Below, piece by piece: positions 47,316-60,601 of a stretch of 64,000 bases of DNA (the first letter of the stretch is position 1; every line of letters begins with the position of its first letter). This DNA is from Ceratorhiza oryzae-sativae. Taxonomy: Eukaryota; Basidiomycota; Agaricomycetes; Cantharellales; Ceratobasidiaceae. Where the stretch lies: NCBI GenBank assembly GCA_030998015.1, contig JARWMV010000233.1, forward strand, positions 1,674,001 through 1,738,000. The letters run 5' to 3'. The notes under the pieces were generated by a model. The model saw only the letters and a list, made by a program, of their open reading frames with translations. It was not told the DNA's origin and did no database searches. The position numbers and the translations under genes are program-made.

Positions 47316-47736
47316 CTACAGTCGGGATGGCTTCCGCCTTCGGCGGGCTTCTGGAGGACAATGGATCTTTACAGAACGGAACTTGGTCGCGGCTTGAACT
47401 CCACAAAAGCTTCCAAAGGTCTAAAGTTCATCATCAGCATCTATCCTCCGACCACAACGAAACCGACCAAACCAAAAGACTCACTTCGAGAACTGCAGAC
47501 ACATCTGTACAATCGTCCTGGTTGTGAACGGTCACGCGGAACTGTTGCCCTAGCCGTGCAACCATGACTGCACCCGATTCAGTAGGAGTGTTTACACATG
47601 CTCCACAGTCGAGGTTGCTCTCTTGATACTGAGCCAGGGCGCTACAGCTATTCTCGGCGTAGAACCGAACGACGCTCGCGAGCGTAAGCTGAGAGAGCGC
47701 AAGAGAAACAGTACTCATCAAAAGAATGAATCGCAT
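47316..47736 (-). CDS. small secreted six-cysteine protein (effector candidate)
   Basis: The ATG at 47736 gives a clear signal peptide (MRFILLMSTVSLALSQLTLA). The mature part starts SVVRFYAENSCSALAQYQES, with LDCGAC and NQDDCTDVSAVLE. A GTGAGT donor and CTTTAG acceptor (about 64 nt apart) join TFGSFCGVQAATKFRSVKIHC, ending in a basic tail (RRRRKPSRL), stop 47316-47318. The spliced model has six cysteines in about 85 mature residues, enough for three disulfides; the unspliced one has five. No known domain. Size, secretion signal and cysteine content match candidate effectors or self-defence peptides, but function is not shown. Confidence 0.65.
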
Positions 47737-48282
47737 TTTTAGGTGGAATGCGGTAGCGGGGGTATAAGAAAGGTTCGTATGAGGAGAGGGGGTATAGGTT
47801 CGCCTCGTTACAGCCTTATAAGCGTTGCGCAACACGAATATTTCTGTCGGTGGTCACGCGGTAAATTAGATGTGTTCGGAGCTCCGACGCATGAAACTCG
47901 GCAGGGCCGGCAAGTTGTGGCCCCTGAGGAGCTGCCATGTGAGTGTGCTTCGGTACTCTGCTTCGTGACGTCCTTGGCGGTGTCCCTAGAGTCTAGGTGT
48001 TGCGCCACGTCCGGTAAACCGAGGGTCACCTCGCCGACTCGCGAAGGAAATAATCTCATGTCCTCTATTTTGACCCAAGCCGCTGCTATCGTGGGGTAAC
48101 ATAGTCACAAGGTAGGGCTTAACCCGCCACTGACCACAAATCACCGACGATGCCTGCAGTCTGGGCGCAGATATTGACGCCCTGAGTTTTGATGGATTCA
48201 TGATATATTTATTATGGCAATTCTTCTCAGAAATGTTGTATCAAACCGTAAAGCTATCGTCGCGACTCACAACCCAAGGCTA
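47737..48282. other. intergenic, no gene seen
   Basis: About 550 bp between the secreted protein gene and the helicase stop codon. No supported gene; open frames are shadows of low quality. Confidence 0.45.
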
Positions 48283-51200
48283 TTATGTGCCCTTCTGACT
48301 CGCATCCGCCAAGCTCTTCAACAACATCAGCGCCAAGGCGTTCCAATTATCAGCCTCCGCGTTTTGTTGCTTGACACGAAGCTTGAGCGTCATGTTCGAT
48401 GCTAACCGAGCCCTCAACGTCTTCAACGCTATGGCGGTCTTCCCTGAGACCTTGTACCTGATTTTCTTGTCAATCACAATTTGTTCTGAGCTAAGCTGTT
48501 GGAGGTAAATTATGACTTTTGAATACCCAGTAGAGCCTTTGGGTGAATACCTACTTTGAATTCGCAGTCGCCGCAGAGAAGAATCAGAGCGAGGTCACTC
48601 GCCGGGCCAGTTTCAGACGCATACAGCTTCTTGGATTGCCTGTGCGAATCATTAGACCATGGCCGTGATCGTGATGTGAAACTTACATGAGCGTGGAGTA
48701 GCACAGATAGTTCGAGCTAAAATCGCGTGGTGACTTTTTGAAGTTCACAGACGAAGGATGGAATGCAACTGGTCGATTATTATTGATCGTCTGCATCTGT
48801 CCACTCATGGGATCAATGCTGATAATTTTGGGGAACATTCCGGCCGTAAGAGCGGCCTGAACGAGTCCAAGATTTGTTTGGCCAGAGTTGAGATGTGCTG
48901 GGACATCCATGAGCTTAGTGCGGTTTCGTTGGAAACGAATGCTATGTATACCAGGTTCAGCTGGGAAGCAGCGAGAGACAAGGCTTTGGCTGACCGTTTA
49001 AATTCTCGGCTGAAATTATCGTCGACATTGACGAATCCGCTATCCATCAAGTAACCCATGAATTGTTGTCGCAGATCTTCAATCTGTTGAAGATTCTAAA
49101 ACCAGAGTGTCAGCTACTGGGTCTGCCTCTAAAGCGGATTCGAAAATACCTGGTAGCTCAAATAATTTTCTCTACAAAATTTACGAACCGCACTCTGCCC
49201 GTTTACCGTAGTTCTCCTCCAACTAGAAAAGGCGTTATTCAGAGCCATGAAATCCGAATTGTCTGAGAAAGCTGGTTATTACGATCTTGGGGGGGCAGGG
49301 GGTTGGATGGTTATGGTCTGTAATGAACTGACCTTGTGCAAAGGACATCTTCGCGGCGTCGGCTTGCGTTTCAAATCCGAATGGTCGCAAGAAGGGAGAT
49401 TTTGCGTTCAGGGCGGCACATATAGTCAATGCAACGTCTAGGCATTCACTTGGAGAGGATGGGTTAAAAACACCACAAAGTACATTTCGGAAGGCACTTA
49501 CAGTACCACCGACTGCAGCAGAAACTTGCCAAGGTGCACATCCATCGGCAGCTTGCTCAGTTGTCGACCAAGACTAGTGATTTCCTCCTTAGTGGTCAAT
49601 GCTTTGACCTATATGCACTCTACGTTTTAGCGCTGCCAGCCGCGAGATAAGGGCTCACCTCAATTAACGCATTCACAGCCCGTTGGATGTTGATCGAAGA
49701 TGGAGGGTCTAAAGCCCGCGATAAAACATCTTCGACCGACGAACCAATCTCGACGTTCATGATTTTGATGCGAAGCGCAAGGTCTGCTAGGCTCAGACGC
49801 AGTATTTCTGGAACTGGGTTGTCTACCATCTAGCGGTGCGTTAAGGTCAATTCAACGGAACAATGGAATCACCAACCGAATTGTCATGGCGGTTCTTTGT
49901 GAAGAGATGGAAACACAGGCCCTCCTGAACACGGCCCGCCCGTCCTCGTCTCTGAGAGGCGTTACTACGCGCGATTATTGTCTCAATGAGGCAGCTAGTC
50001 TGACGCTTTTCGTCGAATCTGGGATTGAGACATCAGACCGTTCGGAATGAAGGGATGTGCATATACCCACCTCATTTCCTTGTGTTTGCCCGAATCGATC
50101 ACACATGTTATGTCCTATAAATGATCAGAAAAATAATCTATATGCAGCTAGGGGACATACGGGGATGGTGACACCAGTCTCTGCAATATTTGTAGCTGAA
50201 TATTGAAGGTCATTTTACGTTTCCATTCCACAACAGGATGATTAGCAACTTACAAACCACGATTTTCCTCACCCCGGGTGGAGGGATCTCAAATACTGCA
50301 GTCTGGTTCTCCGAAGGCAAAGCGGAATGCAGTGGGTAAATCCTGAAAGACTGGCTCCCGAATTCTCTATGAGCACCTAGCACGTCAGTGAGCTGCCTGA
50401 TTTCACCCAGCCCTGGTAAAAACACGAGCACAGCAGCAGAGTACCGAGAGTAGGCTGAGTCCTCCAGGCAGATTTTCTCTAGCAGTCGTAATATCAAATC
50501 ATATGGAATACGGCGCTCGTCTAGACGATCGATGGTCGAAATTGTGGACTTGGAGTATTGTTTATCAAGCTTGACAGGTGCAACAGCCAGCTCGCCATCT
50601 TCATCTTCATCCTCCACCGCTGCGGTTTCTTCAGACCATTCCAGTCGATTCGATTTATTGCTTCTAGAGAATTTATCGTTCTCTACATCCCATAATTCAA
50701 GTGATTGATGCGGGTCGAGAACCAATGAGAACTTACTATACCGAGCGTACGGAGAATCCTCATCGATCGCCCATTTGACAAATTCTATGGCATCTTCTAG
50801 GTATTTTATCCGGACTGGGAACGTGCGCTACAATTGGATAATGTCAGCCACAGCGAGCAACATAGAGATAAGAGACTCAACCCCAGGCACTATGAGAACA
50901 GGGCAAGTATTTGGGCCACCAAAGTACTCCGATACTTTTTCAGCATTCACAGTCGCAGACATTAGAACGATTCTGCAGCCAAAACCTAAACATCAGATTT
51001 GCAACCGAAAGGCCGTGCCCACTCACTTCAAGTCATGCCGATGTTGCATCATCGACTTGAGCACGATAAGCAGAAAATCTGATTCAATCGATCTTTCGTG
51101 AACTTCGTCGATTATTATATGCTGTTGGCCGCATTTAAAAGGTCAACAGGTTGAAGGCGGGTCTAAATCACTTGCAGTTATTTCATCAAACGCAGTTCCC

Positions 51201-53700
51201 TTGCCCCCGCTTCCGCTTCCACTCTCCAGCATCCGAAGTGCAATACCATTCGTCACGAATGCTAGTCTGGTATTGCGTGTAATATTGCTCTCGAGCCGAA
51301 CAGAGTATCCAACCAAAGAAGAGAGTGTTCCGACTACGTTTGGAGGCTCTCCAAGTTCCCGGCTTACACGTTGAGCGAGTGAGATAGCTGCGATACGTCG
51401 TGGTTCCGTACAGTAGATCCTGCACGTGAGTCCCTTGGAAAGCTGGTCCTCAAGTATATACGCGGGTAATTGAGTAGATTTCCCACACCCAGTTTCACCG
51501 CTGAGAACCACTACCTGATGGCGGTCCAAAGTTTCAATAATGCGTGATTTGAAGGAGGCAATAGGGAGCTCATTACGCTGGGCATCATTTCAGTTGCGTG
51601 GTTTAGGTGCTGTCGTAAGTATTCACCTTGGGAAGCATTTCTTGGTACGACGTTGAAGTTCTCCGCGCCTCAAACTCGTTTCTCAAACTGGGAATTTCCT
51701 TCAAAGCCGTGACTTGGCGTAGGTTGGAAGCAGCCTGTTCCGCCGGGACGGGTTGTTTAACCGAGGCAGAGCTCTAAAGAAATAAAAAAATAAAAAAAGC
51801 ATGAATCTAGGTGCGATGGTCCTATTCAATGTCTAATATACCTTGTATGTTCCTGGCGGTGCAAGCTTGGGTTCAACAATCGTTCGTAATTTGGACCACA
51901 CTTGCCGATTAATCTCGTCTTCTTCCTGTTTCCGTTTCGTGTCGAGCTCCTTCCACAAGTCGCGAGCGCTGGGAGGGAGTGACCGTATTGTACTCAGCTG
52001 CACGGGAGCCGAAACTGATCGGAGCCCTGCAAATCCTGCGCGGACAGGACAAGAGAGGGAATGAAGGGCAATCAAAGCAGCATAATTTTCGGCCTGGATC
52101 AACGAATGACACGCGTCTGGTGCGATCCATTCTTGTCCGGGCTTTCCTCTCCAGCGTATTTGAACCGCGGCGCGAGCGACTCGAGTGACATCTCCAATCG
52201 AGCGATACGACATAATAGCGAACTGGTCGATTTTCGTAACATAGTCTTTGAGGACGGATTTGGGCGTCGACCCATTCCAGTTTTTCGGAAACTCTAGGTC
52301 GTAGACTCGGACAATTTCACCAGCGGTGGTCATTACTTCGGTTGGCATCTCGTCGAGCATATCGCCGAAGAACCCTCCCTCCTCATCTGAGTGCTGTTCA
52401 AGCACATCAAGGTCTCTAGTCGTTATTACCCGAGTCCCAGAGACAGCGGGAGGCTCTGTTGGGGTGATAATGTGCGGTTCATTGGATTTCGGCGTCTCGA
52501 CTGCCGTTGCGTTGCTCGAAGTGGCAGTCTCTACGGGCCTTCTTAACGATTCTTCCAGCGCCTTGGCTTCTGCGGCCTTTCGTAATTCCTTGAACGTATA
52601 CTCCGCATGTTTTTCGCGAAACTCGTAGTCAGACCGCAAGGCCTCCAAGCGAGATTCGAGTCTCTGCACCACGGGATCGTTCGGATCGAGTTTGAACCCC
52701 TTTGGTTTTGCAAACTTGAGCATGTAAAGCTTGGTCTTGGTACGAGCCCATTTTGTATTAACGTCGACGTCGACGCCTGGCTCGTCATCCGAGTCGACTG
52801 TAGAGGCCGCAACCACACGTGTTGCAGTGCGGCGAGTAGTAGGGGCAGGAGCAGGAGTGGGCTTAGCCACTTCTTGAATTTCGCTTGCACCCTTGGCAGG
52901 CAGTGCTTCTGTCGAATCCCCACTGAGTCCTAACAAACACTCATGAGATGACATTGATTTCCAAAGAGGTAAGACCGACTGTTCGTGAAGTCTGTCTCGT
53001 GATCATCACGGTGGAGGGTAAGCTTAGTTGAGAGTCAATATGGTATGACAAGGGCCCGCACTCTCATGGCTTACCCATTCAAGTGCTGAGTCCAGTTCAA
53101 CGTCGGGGATAGCCCTTAAACATTCATCTACCATCTCTTCCGGAAGGCCAATCCCTCGAAGTGTGCCATAAACAGCAGCCAGGCGCGGCAGTACCTTGTC
53201 CTCGGGCTCCGTTAAAACTATACGAGAAGATATTAGGCAAGACAACATTGGTACCAAAATTCTTACGTTTGGCGGCGTTTTCTTGGGCTTTAATCTTCTC
53301 GAGAATGCGATCCCGTATTGCAGGATCGATATCCACTCGCGGTAAAACTTTCGACGCCCGACTTTCTTGCTCCAAGACCTAAGCCAAGTCAGAGAACGAC
53401 AAAGCGGGAAATATATCCTCTCACTTTGATTATTCTCAGTGCCTCTCTCTCCGCCTTGGCTTGTTGCTGGTCTACTAAAATCTGCAATGACTCGAGTTCC
53501 GCACGGTCCGCGTCAAATTCATCGGCCTGGGCTGGAGTCGCCCCGCTCGGAGCACTAGGTTTAGAAGATCCCGCATTTACATCCTCGATTTTTTCTGGGA
53601 GTAGCTCTTCTGGTGGTGTCTCGATGACCTTTTTGGCAATCGAAGTTGTTGCAAACGGGCGGGCTGCGGGCTTGAGCTTTGTCTTTTTGTTCTTCCCCAT
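48283..53700 (-). CDS. DEAH/RHA-type ATP-dependent RNA helicase (DHX29/DHX57-like)
   Basis: A long multi-exon helicase. The N-terminus [20 protein letters not shown] is lysine-rich with a helical region ([20 protein letters not shown]). A UBA-like segment follows ([20 protein letters not shown]), then a large exon (51833-52954) with charged linkers and a double-stranded-RNA-binding-like stretch ([14 protein letters not shown]). The RecA core has [19 protein letters not shown] (motif I, about 51490), [17 protein letters not shown] (Ia), [17 protein letters not shown] (motif II as DEVH) and SATVNAEK (III). Later motifs are [16 protein letters not shown] and HSALPSENQ, then [10 protein letters not shown]. 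The HA2/OB end is [24 protein letters not shown] is typical of DHX29/DHX57, which act in translation initiation scanning. Stop at 48283. Confidence 0.87.
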
Positions 53701-54542
53701 AGAACAGGAAGGTAATCAGCAGTTCTTCGGCGATGTGTGTGTTTAGCTAGGGATATTAGATTGCCCAGAGTGCTGCGCTGGTAGTGGGCTTGGTTACAAG
53801 TAGCCACATGGTTGGGTTTGTAATTCAGTGGAATGCCAATATTAGTGGTTCTAAGCGCTCGGCGGGCCAATAAACACAAAGTTGAATCCGACGTAATTCG
53901 GCGGTAGGATGCGTGGAAATAGGCTGGCAAGTCAGCATGCAAATATTTCGGATGATCCCTCAGCAAGGTGAGGATGATAAAGTCAAGACTCGTCCTCTTT
54001 GCCGCAGCCTAAACGCTGCAGTTTTACGCTAAATGACAGATTGCATGTGAGGAATATGACGTTTACAACCTTTGTCGAGGCACCAGTAAGATTTGATTCC
54101 TAGTTGGCTTCTGTAACTGGGAGCCGAGACTCCTCTATACATAGATCCAGATCTTTTGATTCGTTCTCTCTGCCCCCTGGTTTTTGTTGTTTCTTTACAA
54201 TGCATGTGGGTTCTGCGTTATTTCAGCATTAAATTTCAGCCCGAAGTCTTAGGTTCAAGAGCTAAATTCACATCCCACTCGTAACCACAGACCTGAACTC
54301 CTGAATAGAAACTGATGGGGGGCAAAGTTCGTGGTGCTGGTCCAATGGACGATCATGCATACTAGGCTGGTCGGACTGGATATCTTGGATAGAATCAAGT
54401 AACCGTGTAGAATTTTGGATACTTGTAGTGCTGCCAAACATGGCAGATATACTAGAGCGCGAGCGCCAATATAGCGACCTAGTTCGGACCGAAATCATAC
54501 ACAATGACATGGAACCGGGCATCGGACCAGAATATAGGCTAT
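53701..54542. other. intergenic, no gene seen
   Basis: About 840 bp upstream of the helicase start. No supported gene; the adjacent part is the helicase promoter. Confidence 0.45.
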
Positions 54543-55258
54543 TCAAACCATCACAGAGAGGTTCATGCGTTCGAGGTGGGAAAGTGCCCTCTCGGTTATC
54601 CCGCTCGGCAGTTTTGAGGAGCAATATGGGTGATAAGTTTTGACATATAGGTCTGCCAACCAGGTCACGTAGTCCTTTTCTCTCTTTGGAACCTCGCTCG
54701 TGCAGGGAAACAGGTCTCCGCCAAAGCATAGCGTGCAACGATGCAAACACTCTAGCAGCCCGGAACAAAACCATCGGCGAGGACAGGCCGTCCGATTGAA
54801 GCGCCCATGCGAATGGGATATGAAAGCCAGATATTCGCAAATTTGGAAAACGTGCTTGAGCGTGATCTGGCCCAAGGCAGGGTCGTCGCAGTTGAAGACC
54901 ATGTACCCACTGACTGGCAGCGACCCCATACAACACAAGGATTGGGGGTGAGGCTTGATGATATGGGATGTAGCACCCAGGGAGACCTAGCACTTGCCAT
55001 TTCTACCCCCTTCTTGCTCGCGCTATTCTCAAGCCGAAAGTAGGCCACAACGGGACTCTGGGCAGTTGGGAGTGCGACGGAACAAGTCACAATAACGTAT
55101 TCTTGACCAAGATAACGATAACAGCCAACATGGCGCACCAGGGAGTTGAATATTAAAGGGTACTCAAGAGATCCCTCGTATAATGTGGCGAATGAGATTG
55201 GAGTTGCTACCGAAGAGTTGATCCAAGATTCGATTGTACTAGTCGCCATATCGGTCAT
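54543..55258 (-). CDS. hypothetical protein, frame joint unresolved
   Basis: The ATG at 55258 opens MTDMATSTIESWINSSVATP, continuing GSLEYPLIFNSLVRHVGCYR and YVIVTCSVALPTAQSPVVAY to about 54945. A second frame then carries protein-like sequence (GYMVFNCDDPALGQITLKHV, later YVTWLADLYVKTYHPYCSSK) to the stop at 54543. The two parts can be joined only by a one-base slip or an intron near 54920-54950, where I see no strong donor. No domain is recognised. It could be a small hypothetical gene with a sequence error or a decaying one. Confidence 0.4.
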
Positions 55259-56028
55259 ATGGTCACGGAGTAAGTGAGGGTGTTATATTAACTTGAGAGC
55301 GTTTTATGTGCCAACGTTGTTCTGTGTTTGGTAGTAGATCTATGCGGAAAATGTCTGATTGATGCGCGCCATGGTGATGATGGGGCAGTGTGACTATTAT
55401 CTCAACAAAAGCTGATGGGTCAAATTTGGTGCAAATTGGTGCAGTTAGTCAGGGTGTTGGTTCATGGAGCGAATGAATCTATGTAGTAACTCCTAGAACA
55501 ATTTCACCTACAGGTTTTGCTGAGTAGCCCCAGCGATCAGACGATAATTGGGTTTCATGCGCTTGGCGTCACTAAACATCGATGAAACGGTTTATTGCAG
55601 TCTTATTATACGTGTGGTTGGATCGGTAACATAGCGTAACGTGTTCTGGACAACGGCATGTCAGTGGGTGAGGATAAGAGCAAACAAGTAAACTGCAATT
55701 TCCGCCTATTAATTACGGTTTCTAGGGTCTTGACTCAATAACCTTTTCGGCATTCGCCAGGCTCTTTCATATCCTCATGTGTATTCATATGCCGTGAAAC
55801 CCAATACAAAACAGCCTCGGTATCATCGTCGCTTTGGACCTTTCCCGCCTCTTGCTGCTTTTAGCTGCAACGACGCTCTTGAATTTGGAGCTTTGGGTGT
55901 CTTGCGGTCGCGATTTCGGTTCTTGACGTTAGCTGTAGTGAAAAAGTTGGTCGCTTTTTTCTATCAATGCATAATACGTGAGTGCATGAAAACATGGATA
56001 AGCTTCAAGCGCGTTGCCTTGTTCGTTG
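55259..56028. other. intergenic, no gene seen
   Basis: About 770 bp, AT-rich, without a supported gene on either strand. It includes the 3' flank of the NOG2 gene. Confidence 0.45.
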
Positions 56029-58290
56029 TCATACGCGGCTTTTCTTTTTCGGTGCCGAGTCCGAGTCTGAGAGATCTGCGTCTTGGCGTCCTGAAATGAA
56101 ACCATTTAGAATATATCCAAACAAAAAATAAGCGAATACGTACCCTTCCCTTTCGGCTTTCGATTGACAACTGGAGCCTCATGTTCACTCCCATCGTCAC
56201 TGCTATCTTCATCTTGGTCCTCTTTAGACTCAGACTCGGACCTGGAGTGAGCAGGCGCAGTAGGTTCGTCCGCGCCACCCTTAAACACATCATCCCATGC
56301 CAACTCCTCCTCCTCGTTTCCTTCTTCATCCTCCACCGCCTCGTCGTCCTCGCCGCTCTCCTCCTCTTCCTCCTCTTCGGCCACCCCCTTCGCCTCATCT
56401 TTATCCTCGCCCTCAAACGAATTTCTCACAACAATAGCCCCAACCTTTTGCTCCACGCCAGGAACCCCAACCTCCTCTCCCGTCCTCTTCCCTTTCCCTT
56501 CCCTCCCGTCCACTCTCGGGCGGCCTCACAAAAAACGGAATCTTTCCCCGAATCCAATCATTCAGGACCATCTTTGCGACCGTCTCTCGATCAGGCTCTC
56601 CGCCTTTGAGAAGCTTCCCGCTCTTCCTCGCCAGAGCATCGAGGAACACTTCCGAATCCCACTTGGGTTCGTGTTTCCCTTCTCCGGTTGCCATCGAAAT
56701 GTCGGGCAAATGGACATCGTATGTGCGTTCGAGATAGACGGTTCGTACGCGATCGAGCAGAGCGGGGATATGTTCCGATGGCGTCGGAAGATTCTCGACT
56801 CGAACGACGCCCTTGAGGACCGTGTCAGTTTGAGAATCCTTGGCCGAGACGGGAACAATTCCAGGGCAGTCGATGAGGTATATTCGGCGCATGAGTGTGA
56901 TGTATTGCCAGACCTGTTCATAATAAACCTCTGGTGAACACAGTTTATCGGAGAGCATATCTCACCTTGGTCTCTCCAGGAATGGGGGCAACACGACATA
57001 CTCGCCCTTTTTTTAAACAGTTGATCACAGATGATTTGCCGACGTTGGGGTACCCGATGAACCCGACGGATATTTGTTTCTTGTCCGAGTGGAGAGTTGA
57101 GAATTGGCGCAAGAGTTGGATGAGCGAACCTGTAAGCAGCAAGTCGATAATGAGGCTGGCAGGAAGATGTCAAGGCGTACCTTTGCCAAAGGAATGTGTT
57201 AAACTGGCGTGGAAGGCGAGCGTAGGATAGGTTTTGGATAAATGCGAGATGTAACGAGCCTGGCGAACTTTAAACCAAGAGACACGTTGGGCCGCCAAAC
57301 GGGACGCACCGTCACCCAAGTCGGAACAAGATCGCATTTGTTCAAAAGCAGCACAACTTGCTTGTGTGCTTTCTCCTTCTTTAAGTAATCTATTACCGAT
57401 CTATGCGGCGCTTTATGAGCAAACTATCGGACAGCATGACTCCAATAAACTCACTTGCACAAAGTTCCCAGAGGGTCCCTCGCATCCAACACATGTATGA
57501 CCACATCACTGCTATCCAACACTTTGTACAGCTCTCCGTAAATCCTTCTCGACGTTCCTTTAGCGTAGATAGGTTCGTTGTAAACTCCGTGCGTCGCTTC
57601 TTCCTCTTCTACATCAGCTTCAATATACGGGATTGTTGCAAGTACTCGAAGGGTAGAGGCTTCAGTGGTTCCTTCTGGAGGGGCCTCTGTTGTCGAGGAT
57701 GCGAGGTCTTGGAATGAGGAGATGGAAGCGTCCAGGCGAGGTCGCTTCCGTTGGGCTTTAGGTCCGAATGTATCGCCGAATGGCTCTGTCTCGACTATTT
57801 GAGGACGCTAACCGATTCGATGCCTTCAATGAAACTCGCATTCGTCGGATGGGTGAGACGTACCTTGTTGCCCTTCGCAGCATCGTCCAATAGCGCCATA
57901 GGCAGTTTGTTTCTCCTCAGAAGGACCGAATAAGGATCGTCCTTCTTCTCGGCGAGTGAAGTCCTAAAGTGATCCAGGGCAGTCTGGGAAATGACCCTCG
58001 TGTTTCCTAGACAGCTCTACCGACTCAGCCAGGTCCGTCGCAGCTGTAGAGCTACTCACCAAACCACCGCTTTTCAGGCTGGACACGGCCCGGCTTTGTC
58101 TCGCTCTCTCCCTTTTGGAACGCGGCGGCCTGGATGATCTTGCCGTCTCGGTCTCGGACTGCCTTTCCGCCGTTGAGCATCTTGACCCGCGCCGCCGCCT
58201 TGGCATCCGGTAAAAGTTTTCCCCCTTGACTCGCTTCAGCGTCATTTTCTCTCCGCCCGACGAGCCCTTTTTTGTTTTGATCGGTGCCAT
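56029..58290 (-). CDS. nucleolar GTP-binding protein 2 (NOG2/NUG2), one possible frame slip
   Basis: A circularly permuted GTPase needed for late nucleolar and nuclear maturation of the 60S ribosomal subunit. The ATG at 58290 gives [20 protein letters not shown], then [16 protein letters not shown]. After introns come [20 protein letters not shown] and [10 protein letters not shown], then [16 protein letters not shown] (G4). [20 protein letters not shown] (G5) precedes the displaced G1 ([20 protein letters not shown]) and IDCPGIVPV (G3). The C-terminus is acidic ([20 protein letters not shown]) and ends in a basic KKKSR after an intron, with stop at 56029-56031. The frame changes near 56500, in a G-rich purine run just after IPFFVRPPE. 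That is either a one-base error or an unusual 43-nt intron. Other exons are intact. Confidence 0.88.
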
Positions 58291-59810
58291 GGTCGGTGAG
58301 CGTCGTGGATGAGACGAAGGTCAATTTTTGAGACTTGGGTGATCGGTCAGCACGTGATTCTTTCCCACACTAGATTCGAGAACCAGCGATGGATGACGGA
58401 AAGTGTCCTACAAATGTCTCAAGAAGAGTACGTCGTGAGAAATTCGCGTTTAATTAGCAATGGCGACTCAACCGCAGAGCGCAGCTCACGATTACTTACT
58501 ATCATATGTATGCGTGATCAAATCCAGCGTGTAGAATTTGCAAACAATGCGCTGAATAGTTCATTGCTTGGACCTCGATAAAGACCAACTACGACCCACC
58601 GAGCTGCAATCCCCACTCCCTCGGAAATATGTCTGACTTACGGGAGGCGCATGCAGGAAACTCTCACACACGCTCGGCTGCTCATTCTAACAGAGCGACA
58701 AACGCATCAGCCCTCAATGACATCCTGTTTGCGCAGTGGACCACTGCCATACGTCTTGTCTGAGGCATACACATCATCATCTCAGAGGACTCGGCACTCG
58801 ACCCTCTCCGCGAGGCTTTGAGACGAGCCAAATAAGTGCCGAGCTGGCTCTCATGTCTGGTAAGATATTTTCAGCACTTCGGGCTGCACCTTTCATCTCG
58901 AAAACAGCAATCTCCCCAACCGGCCTGGTTTGCTGGGCGGCACCAGGATGAGATCGGCTCACTTTGCGATTTTGTTTGCCAAGCAATAGATATTCCTGCT
59001 CCTTCTCAAGTTTTTGAGCTACGTGATTAGGATGATGCGGAACTTGAGGAAAACATCCCTCGCATCCTCAGTATGACCCTAACCCTAAGGGACTGTCCGG
59101 AAATGTCAGCTGTCATCCAAACGACGCGGATTTAGGCCCTAGCTTATATGCGTTGATGTAGTTCTATATATACTGTTCGAGAAGCTGACATAAGTCATAG
59201 GTTAGTCCTTCAAGGGCAATGTTTTAGCCTTGATTACGTTCTGTTAGAATTGGGTATACTCTCAAAACTCAGGTCGTAGCGACTCCTGGAATTTTTTTCG
59301 TCAAACCGGATACGATAGATACGCCGGAGTCCCCGGCATATAGTTGTTTCCACCTACCGTGCTTCTACTCCTACCGTAAGCGCTTGGTGGTTGTTCATTG
59401 CGTCACAGAATATGGGTCTACAACTGCTAGCGGAGAACGTCAAACACTGGTAGCCATGAATTCGGCCATGTACCAAAGGCTCCGACTGGAGTTCATTGGA
59501 CATTTCGTGTTTGGAATTATTCACGAGTACGGCTTGGGCTACCGGGTAGTTGCCGCCATGTAGCGTGAAGGCAAGGCAAGTCTGTCTAGGGCCCTATGTG
59601 GAATGGGGCTAATCACACCTAGATACATATATATCACATGGGTCATTTCAATCTCTACAGCAACAGTGCGGTTTGCTTTTACCTCTTAAGTGGAGAGATA
59701 AGAGGACTAGGGCGCGCATACCGTGAGCAAATCGTCGCACCTGGCCGTTTCCTTCCATCATCAATCGTTCCTTGCCGCAGCATTGGCCTCCCTACTCTTG
59801 GGGGTCCGAA
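58291..59810. other. intergenic with a possible tiny ORF
   Basis: Mostly without genes. A short plus-strand frame at 58629-58763 (MSDLREAHAGNSHTRSAAHS) can be joined through a 33-nt segment to DSALDPLREALRRAK ending near 58830. The intron would be unusually short, so support is weak. Two telomere-type CCCTAA units occur side by side at about 59077-59089. Confidence 0.35.
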
Positions 59811-60152
59811 TACTTCAACCACTGACAACGCAAAGGCCAACTATGCTCGGGCTGAAGTGTGAGAGGCGAGAGCAGCCGACGATACCGAAGGGATTGCCGG
59901 CGGACAGCACATGGATGATTATCTCCTTCATCCGCCGCCTGGACGGACAAGCCACGAACCACATATTACGTGCTGATTCGATACGGATTTAACTGACCGA
60001 GAGTCACAAGGATGGTAGCGGTGTCAATAAACTTTCTCGTGACGGTCAAGCACAGGGTGCGTGTCTATAATCAATGCAGACAACGCTGTTCGGTCAATCG
60101 CAGCCGTTGCCCGCATCGCTAATTTTTGGGCATCTAAGCGACCACAGGCCAT
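59811..60152 (+). repeat. inverted repeat, left arm (342 bp)
   Basis: Reverse complement of 60602-60943 with no length difference and only about two mismatches seen, near its outer end. The inner boundary is sharp at AGGCCAT, after which similarity stops. Confidence 0.9.
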
Positions 60153-60601
60153 GCCCGTCGAACCCTCGTTCGATTTCGGCACTCGCACGGAGCAGGATAG
60201 TGTCACGTAGCGCCATAAATGCCACAATTAATCTATGGATATCCATGAGAATGCTTTATGAACTGCGCGCCCCTTGTGGGGAGCTGGAAATGATACTCCC
60301 ACTTAGGCGGTGAACTTTCTCGTCCACTACAAATGACTAATGGTTTTGCCATTAATATATCTATAACGAATATACACAATATAGGCATGTGGTAGAGGGT
60401 TGGAAACTACGTACTTCTCGATGTTTCTGTCTTCTGCGTCTGTTAAAATTTCTACGATGTATTAGTCAATTTCCCTTGGTTGGCTTGTTGGTGGCTCTGA
60501 TATTCCAGTGCGACCTATCCATTGTTACTCGTACATTGCGCCAATTGGTTCCATGTTGTGCACTTTCAAGGTCCTATCCAATGGGCCCTCATTCAATGAG
60601 T
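60153..60601. other. spacer of the inverted repeat (449 bp)
   Basis: Unique AT-rich sequence between the arms. No gene is seen. If transcribed, the whole unit would fold into a long stem with this as its loop. Confidence 0.7.

Noticed and set aside
54268..54993. Long minus-strand frame rich in Arg, Ser and Pro
   Set aside because: It overlaps a frame with more natural protein composition and looks like its shadow.
58629..58830. Tiny gene joined by a 33-nt intron
   Set aside because: The intron would be below the usual size here and the peptide has no recognisable feature; kept only as a note in the intergenic entry.
59077..59089. Two adjacent CCCTAA units, like the fungal telomere repeat
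   Set aside because: Only two units and inside gene-bearing sequence; expected by chance at this length and not evidence of a chromosome end.
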